Source of the DNA: Brienomyrus brachyistius
Lineage: Eukaryota; Chordata; Actinopteri; Osteoglossiformes; Mormyridae
Assembly: GCF_023856365.1 (NCBI RefSeq)
Contig: NC_064548.1
Coordinates: 2,112,501-2,176,500, forward strand
DNA length: 64,000 nucleotides
Reading direction: 5' to 3'
Below are positions 58,119 through 64,000 of this stretch, piece after piece. The translations under genes and the position numbers were made by a program. The notes beneath the pieces are model-generated. The model did not search any database and was not told where the DNA came from. It saw only the letters and a program-made list of their open reading frames with translations. How positions within the stretch are numbered: position 1 is the stretch's first letter; each line of letters begins with the position of its first letter.

Positions 58119-60713
58119 TATAGGACTGTGGCACAAGCTGATTTGTGTGCATCAGTGCACACATGCTACACGCAGGCACCACACATACATATACTGTGTG
58201 AGCAGCAAGTGAGTGCCTGTCAGCCTCTCCTGAGCCAAAGGCTGCATTTATGGCAGCATTTTTATGTGTGATTGAGTTGACTGTTCTGTATTTTTCTTAG
58301 TCTCATTGTTTTATCATCTTCAGGTTTGCAACTCAGTGTAAGGTTCTCATTTATTTTATAAATCATAAGTAAATATTGAAGACTTTTTTTCTTAGGATTT
58401 TGTACCTGAACCTGTGTTTTTTTCTACCTCTTGGGAGATTCGTCTGCCTTTTTTATTTGCTTGCTTGTTTTTTTTTTGTAGACTTTGTCAAATAATCTTC
58501 ACTGCTCTCAGAAATTGATATCACAATAAGATATATTACACTTTCATCTTTGCAGCCCATACAAAAAATATTCCCAGAGTTTTCTCATTAATTTAGTTTT
58601 ATTAGGGAGCTTAATGTATGCTAAACATGTCAGGAAAACATCTGTATGTTGGTTACATAGCATATTAACAGTTAAGCTTTCAAGTTCTGTTAAATTTAGT
58701 TTTTGTTTCTGTCATTAAAAGAGACATTTTAAATGTGTTAACGGTGTTATGATTTCCTTTGTAAATAGAAATAACATTAAACTAAAATTACTGTGTTTTC
58801 TTTCTGGTTGAAGGTAGGACCCCTTGAAACGCCCCCCCCTCCCTTCTTTAAATATACTGCTCAACAAACTTTTACTTTTTTTTGTTGCATAATTCAAAAT
58901 ATTTGAATCCTACAGTATTGTTTGTGCTGAATTCAAAACTCCAAATCTCTAATCAGAATTTACCTATCACGCAAGGATTTTGAGTAACACACAATTAAGC
59001 CGTACACTATATGAATACTAGTGATCAAAAATCATCAAGAAAAGTAACAAACATCATACACTGGACAATTAAATAAGTAACTGGAGCGACAGTTGAATAA
59101 AGTTCAGCAATCTCTAAAGATTGGAAGTGCTTCCATAATTTTGGCCACTACTATCTACAATAGATGTGGTAGTGAGTCATCTTAAATGTAGAAGTGTATG
59201 ATTTTCTGCTGTACTTGGTTTCAGGAACATTTCTCTTTAAGGGCTCAACAGAAATCAGCAAGCATACTGGAGCTCAGCTTGCCTTGATATTTTTTTCCGT
59301 ACAGTATGTACTGTAATTGTGTTTTTCTTCTGATGGTGTGTAGCGTATAATGGAGGGAAGCAGGAGAAATGGATTAATTAGTCATTACTGCCCAATGAGT
59401 TTAAAATCAATTTTGCTATACACTTTACAGCTGTCACTACTGGAAATGTAACTTCCGCTACTACACGTGCGCACGCTTACGATATTCTTGAGGAGGCGTG
59501 CTATTTTTACGGCATCGCGTCACATTTTATCATCTGTTGCAGAAGTTACCGTTAGAGAACGTCGACAGCAAGAGGAAAGAAAAGATCTAACTGGATAATG
59601 ATGAAGACCCTTGACTTTTATTCCACTTTAAAAGATTTTATTTCGCACAGGGTATTAAGGCCCAATGTGAATCAGAAAGAGTGTCGTAAAATACGGCTAA
59701 TGGCCGTCAATTTTACAGTCAAAGATGACATTACTTTAATGTTTTTGTCTTTGTGCTAAATGAAATTACCATTATGTATTACACCCAGTTCCATGTTCCT
59801 TAGTCATTTCTTTTCTTAATAGATTGTATTAAGCTGACGTCATTGTCCAAGGTACACATAAATGAAAACGAGATGGCGGCCATTTTACCAGGGTACCAGT
59901 AACAACAGCAGCAAGAAAACCCCTAATCTAAGTTTCTTCTGTTTACTTTTGGATCGTACAAATCAAGGCAAAGAAACCGAAGAGCTGCTGGAAAGGCTAA
60001 AGAAAACTTGGCTAAGATCCATGGATCGAAAGAACTTGAATGTCGATACTGCCAAGAAGTGGTGTGTTCTGAGAATGGGCAGTATTTCAGTTAAATGCAT
60101 TCAAATGCGTATTCGTTTACTTTTGAGCATTTTGTAATTTGTATTTTTCTGGACGGAAAAAATCAGATGTAGACTAATTTGTAACAAAACAGACTGAGAG
60201 ATTGTATTCTGTGTATTTAAAATATTTAAAAAATGCCATTTTAAGAACATTCATCACTAGGCTTACAGACCTTTAAAACCTATGGCCATCCTTGGCCTTA
60301 TTCCAAGGAAAGAAGCTGTTTTGGTGATCGGCGCAAATTGCCTATTAGTATGCAGTAAAATAGGTATATATATTGCTGACTGAATGTCAGTGCAGGACGA
60401 TTAGCAAACAGCAGTGCTGTGCTCTAGAACTTGTAAAGTAACTTGCTGGCCTCCTAAGGCTAGTGGCATTCTAAATTAAGTTAATTTAATCAGAAATGCT
60501 CAGGCAATGGCATCTTGTAGTTTGTCATATATGGAAAACTTCATTAACGATCAGGCTAGCTACTTCTGTTCCTAAGGACAAAAATAGGTTCTATCATCTA
60601 AACGTGAGTTTTTATACCCACTGAGCTCGTGTAAAAAGGAGAACCGACTGGTGAACTTGACGTTGCATATCATCTGCGTCGCAGTCGCTGGTCCTGTTTG
60701 TATTTATTAAGTG
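58119..60713. other. downstream of PTGFRN, no gene identified
   Basis: AT-rich, probably PTGFRN 3' flank. A CpG-dense stretch at about 59,450-59,560 (acttccgctactacacgtgc) stands out. The short frames at 59,862-60,137 show no domain I recognise. Confidence 0.45.
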
Positions 60714-61410
60714 TAGTCGTCCCTCGCCACTTTGCGCTTCTACTTTCGCGGCTTCAGTCTATCGCAGTTTTTTGTATTTTCATTAAAAAGTTGATCGAGA
60801 CAGTGAAAATTATACATCGCGCCATGCATCGGAAGCATCTTTGCTCTTCGTAATTAAATGTACAATAATAATATATTTGTAACATCTAATATGTCTTACT
60901 TTTTCACAAATTTTACACTAATTTTGTGTAATATATTGAATAATACGAGTGTAATTGCCATGACCTGCCTGTACGATCCTCTTGAGCGCCATTCTCCCTT
61001 ATTAACCACGTGTGCAACAGTGACCAGCTGTTTTCTGTCAGTTTAATTCCTCCAGTGTATTTAAGTCCACGTCAGAGTCTGTAACCGCAGGTCTGTCATT
61101 GACGTTTTGATGTTACATGTTCCTGTGTCCTGCATTTGGAGTGACTCCAAATAAACCCTTCGATCCTGATTCCTCGTCTCTCCGTTCCTAGCTGCATCTG
61201 TGTCCAGCAATCATAACAGTAATGGTGACTAAAGGGTGTTATTTCATGTCTAATAATGTTTAAAAACCGTATTTAGAAGGTCGTAAACAGGTTTTGTATG
61301 CTGTAACTGTGAAAATATTCGATTTATAAATAAAGAATCCTACATCGCGGAAATTCACTTATCGCGGTAGAGTCTGGAACTGATTAACCGTGATTAACGA
61401 GGGCCGACTG
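60714..61410. mobile_element. pogo/Tigger-like element, non-coding, with nested LTR
   Basis: Left end tagtcgtccctcgccacttt and right end taacgagggccgactg are inverted around a (C)AGTCGGCCCTCG core like Tigger TIRs, with TA on the right. A 263-bp LTR interrupts it. No transposase. Confidence 0.7.
60956..61218 (+). mobile_element. solo LTR (263 bp) inside the pogo-like element
   Basis: tgccatgacctgcctgtacg to gtccagcaatcataaca, with the 5-bp duplication gtaat (60951-60955, 61219-61223). Contains gtgtatttaagtcc (the same TATA-like string as the full LTR element) and aataaaccc. Confidence 0.85.
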
Positions 61411-62784
61411 TATATCTAAATAACAGTTTCTTTGAGTTCATGTTCGGCACCCTACTGTAAGACAAAGCAGAGAATTCATGCATTATGATAATTTAAGAAA
61501 GCGTTACAGCGTCTCTTTGCACCTGCCTTTATACTTTATGGTTAACTGTATGGTAGATTACTTCCTTCAAATAATACAAAGAAATGCCTCAGTCTCATTT
61601 GCCTGAACAAAATACAGCTTTTCCTAGTCCTGAGTACTCGCTATACATTTAGTTTATATGAAACTTTCTTTAACATTGAAAAGAAATACATAACTGTATG
61701 CAACTGTGCGACGGACGTCTCTGACATTCCCTGGTAGCATAGCCACTACACACAAATCGTGACGTAATATGCATGCAGCTTAATACAACCTATCGTATTA
61801 GTGTAATTATCACACACTCGTGTCAGTTATGGCAGATATGTCTTGTGGTGCTAAATGAAACGAATTATATTTATTTCTGACAGACAACCGATTGTTTTAT
61901 CTTGGGCCAAACCCCACATCCATGCGTTTGGTGTTTTAAATGATGTGATTTATTTAGCTTTTTTCCTTTATCAATGTGTGATATGGTTTCTCCCTTTGAT
62001 TACGTTATTTTTTTTTGTAAATACCTTGTACATATTTATAAATATATCGTTTGTGAGTAGCCGGGAATGTTATGCTCAGGGAGCATTGGGCGGCCAATTG
62101 ACCATGGACCCCCAGAGGGTTTTCTCTCCTTGCTGAGGAGTTTCTGGTTCTTCTGTCTTCTGGCCTTTTGTTTCAGGTTTTGTAATTTTAGATAAATTTG
62201 CATTAATATAGTAATAACAAAAAACATTAACCAGATATACAGGAATGAAGGTAAACAATGCCCATGTTCATAACTAAGGGGAACATTTTTTAGCTTCCTT
62301 TCCCTTCATTTCAGCCCAGCAGACAAAGGAAAATGACTTCCTTCCACACCCTGAATCACGCAATCACGGTCTGCCGCAAAACGTGAATACATGCGCAGTA
62401 TGGAGTCTGTGGAAGCGTACATTAGATGAACTATACGTAATCAAGAAGTGTCGGAAAATGAGGTTTCGTGAACGCAAGCGTGATAAAATCGCACATGCGT
62501 AGTAGCATATGTTACATTATCGGTAAGTGTGCTGTTTAATTAGTGTAGTCCATATATGTCGGTGATTGTAGCGCTTTGTTAATATGGAAGTACTTTGATA
62601 TTGGCTTAGCATAAATGGCTGTAAATAATTAGGAACTGTGTTCTGTTTAATTTGTATGTGGAGAGAACATTTGCTGAACTGCAGTATAAACGGCAGTTTG
62701 TATTTTTTTTAACAGTGAAATCTACACAATATTGGGCAAGCTAAAGGTGTCATATGTTGTTGGTGATAGGTATTTGTTGTGTTG
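61411..62784. other. intergenic, possible first exon near 62.3-62.5 kb
   Basis: A repeat-like segment at about 62,050-62,130. A CpG-richer stretch at 62,340-62,521 with catgcgcagt and cacatgcgtag (NRF1-like) ends in a strong donor (atcg|gtaagt, 62,522). No coding frame supports it. Confidence 0.35.
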
Positions 62785-62785
62785 G

Positions 62786-62856
<71 letters not shown>
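62785..62856. repeat. (TA)n(CA)n microsatellite
   Basis: A TA run passes into a CA run directly against the left TIR of the transposon; mirrored at the window end. Confidence 0.95.
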
Positions 62857-62860
<4 letters not shown>

Positions 62861-63917
62861 CGGCCACTTTATTAGGTACACCTTCCTAGTACCAGGTTGG
62901 ACACCCTTTTACCTTCAGAACTGCCTTAATCCTTCATGACATAGATTCAACAAGGTACTGGAAACATTCCTCAGAGATATTGGTCCATATTGACATGATA
63001 GCATCACGCAGTTGCTGCAGATTTGTCGGCTGCACATACATGATTATCCTGCTGGAAGTAGCCATCAGAAGATGGGTACACTGTGGTCATAAAGGGATGA
63101 ACATGGTCAGCAACAATACTCAGGTAGGCTGTGGCGTTGCAACAATGATCAGTTAGTACTAAGGGGCCCAAAGTGTGCCAAGAAAATGTCCCTCACACCA
63201 TTACACCACCACCGCCAGCCTCAACCATTGATACACGGCAGGATGGATCCATGCTTTTATGTTGTTGACGCCAAATTCTGACCCTATCCGAATGTAGCAG
63301 CAGAAATCGAGACTCATCAGACCAGGCAACATTTTTCCAATCTTCTATTGTCCAATTTCGGTGAGCCTGTGCGAATTGTAGCCTCAGTTTCCTGTTCTTT
63401 GCTGACAGGAGTGGCACCTGGTGTGGTGTTCTGCTGCTGTAGCCCGTCTGCCTCAAGGTTCGACATGTTGTGCATTCCGAGATGCTCTTCTGCATACCTT
63501 GGTTGTAACGAGTGGTTATTTGAGTTACTGTTGCCTTTCTATCAGCTCGAACCACTTTGGCCATTCTCCTCTGACCTCTGGCATCAACAAGGCATTTTCG
63601 CCCACAGAACTGCCGCTCACTGGATGTTTTCCCTTTTTCAGACCATTCTCTGTAAACCCTAGAGATGGTTGTGCGTGACAATCCCAGAAGATCAGCAATT
63701 TCTGCAATACTCAGACCAGCCCGCCTGGCACCAACAACCATGCCACGTTCAAAGTCACTTAAATCACCTTTCTTCCCCATTCTGAAGCTCGGTTTGAACT
63801 GCAGCAGTTCGTCTTGACCATGTCAACATGCCTAAATGCATTGAGTTGCCACCATGTGATTGGCTGAGTAATTTGCATGAATGGGCAGCTGGACTGGTGT
63901 GCCTAATAAAGTGGCCA

Positions 63918-63925
<8 letters not shown>
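62852..63925 (-). mobile_element. Tc1-like transposon with deleted transposase
   Basis: cactcaccggccactttatt at the left is the inverse of aataaagtggccagtgagtg at the right. It contains one transposase gene on minus with an internal deletion in the catalytic half. Confidence 0.85.
63193..63780 (-). pseudogene. Tc1-like transposase, truncated (195 aa)
   Basis: ATG at 63780; MGKKGDLSDFERGMVVGARR and AEIADLLGLSRTTISRVYRE form the HTH DNA-binding part; NVAWSDESRFLL supplies the first catalytic Asp. TGA follows GGGGVMV where Trp is usual; beyond it the second Asp box (CAGGATAAT) survives, but the stretch up to the NPIEHLW region is deleted. Inactive. Confidence 0.82.

Positions 63926-64000
<75 letters not shown>
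63921..64000. repeat. (TG)n(TA)n microsatellite
   Basis: Mirror image of 62785-62856; runs off the window. Confidence 0.95.

Noticed and set aside
59862..60137. 91-aa frame beginning near gagatggcggccattt
   Set aside because: No recognisable domain, no splice partner found, and frames break immediately; kept only as an intergenic note.

Overview
The window is nuclear DNA of a ray-finned fish, most likely a teleost. The evidence is two vertebrate immunoglobulin-superfamily genes with phase-1 introns and a dense load of fish-type repeats (Rex3, L2-like and CR1-like LINEs, Tc1/mariner and hAT elements, tRNA-like SINEs with GGAT tails). There are no bacterial genes. The species cannot be fixed from the sequence.

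Two host genes are visible, both on the + strand. A CD2-like receptor (five exons, 59-3269, 322 aa when spliced) lies at the left edge: signal peptide, a V-like domain without the B-F disulphide, a C2 domain with four Cys, a TM segment and a Pro-rich tail. PTGFRN (EWI-F/CD9P-1; nine exons, 35316-57470, about 871 aa) fills much of the right half: signal peptide, six Ig domains, TM, juxtamembrane cysteines and an ..EMD C-terminus. In human 1p13 CD2 and PTGFRN are also neighbours in the same order and orientation, so the pair looks like conserved synteny. The last Ig domain of PTGFRN is split by a 12.2-kb intron with an apparent GC donor.

The rest is repeats. 7-23 kb: a CR1-like fragment, two Rex3 copies with target-site duplications (TSDs), SINEs, a Tc1 remnant, a GC-rich block, a 5S rRNA-derived piece and scrambled L2/Rex1-like LINEs. 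23.8-26.5 kb: a young-looking LTR element with near-identical LTRs, a 5-bp TSD and, instead of gag-pol, a Pro-rich tandem-repeat ORF. Solo LTRs that appear to belong to the same superfamily lie at 10.3, 32.8, 46.7 and 61.0 kb. 26.9-33 kb: MITEs, a 30/32-bp minisatellite and a GC-rich block. The large PTGFRN intron holds a pogo-like MITE, a CR1-like LINE interrupted by an L2 LINE and a solo LTR, and a Tc1 transposon with long inverted repeats. 57.5-64 kb: PTGFRN 3' region, a hAT MITE, a pogo/Tigger-like element with a nested LTR, and a Tc1-like transposon framed by mirrored microsatellites.

The most novel-looking item is the non-autonomous LTR family with its Pro-rich ORF; the most biologically informative is the fish CD2-PTGFRN pair. 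All exon boundaries come from reading splice sites and phase by eye; no alignment or transcript data were available.
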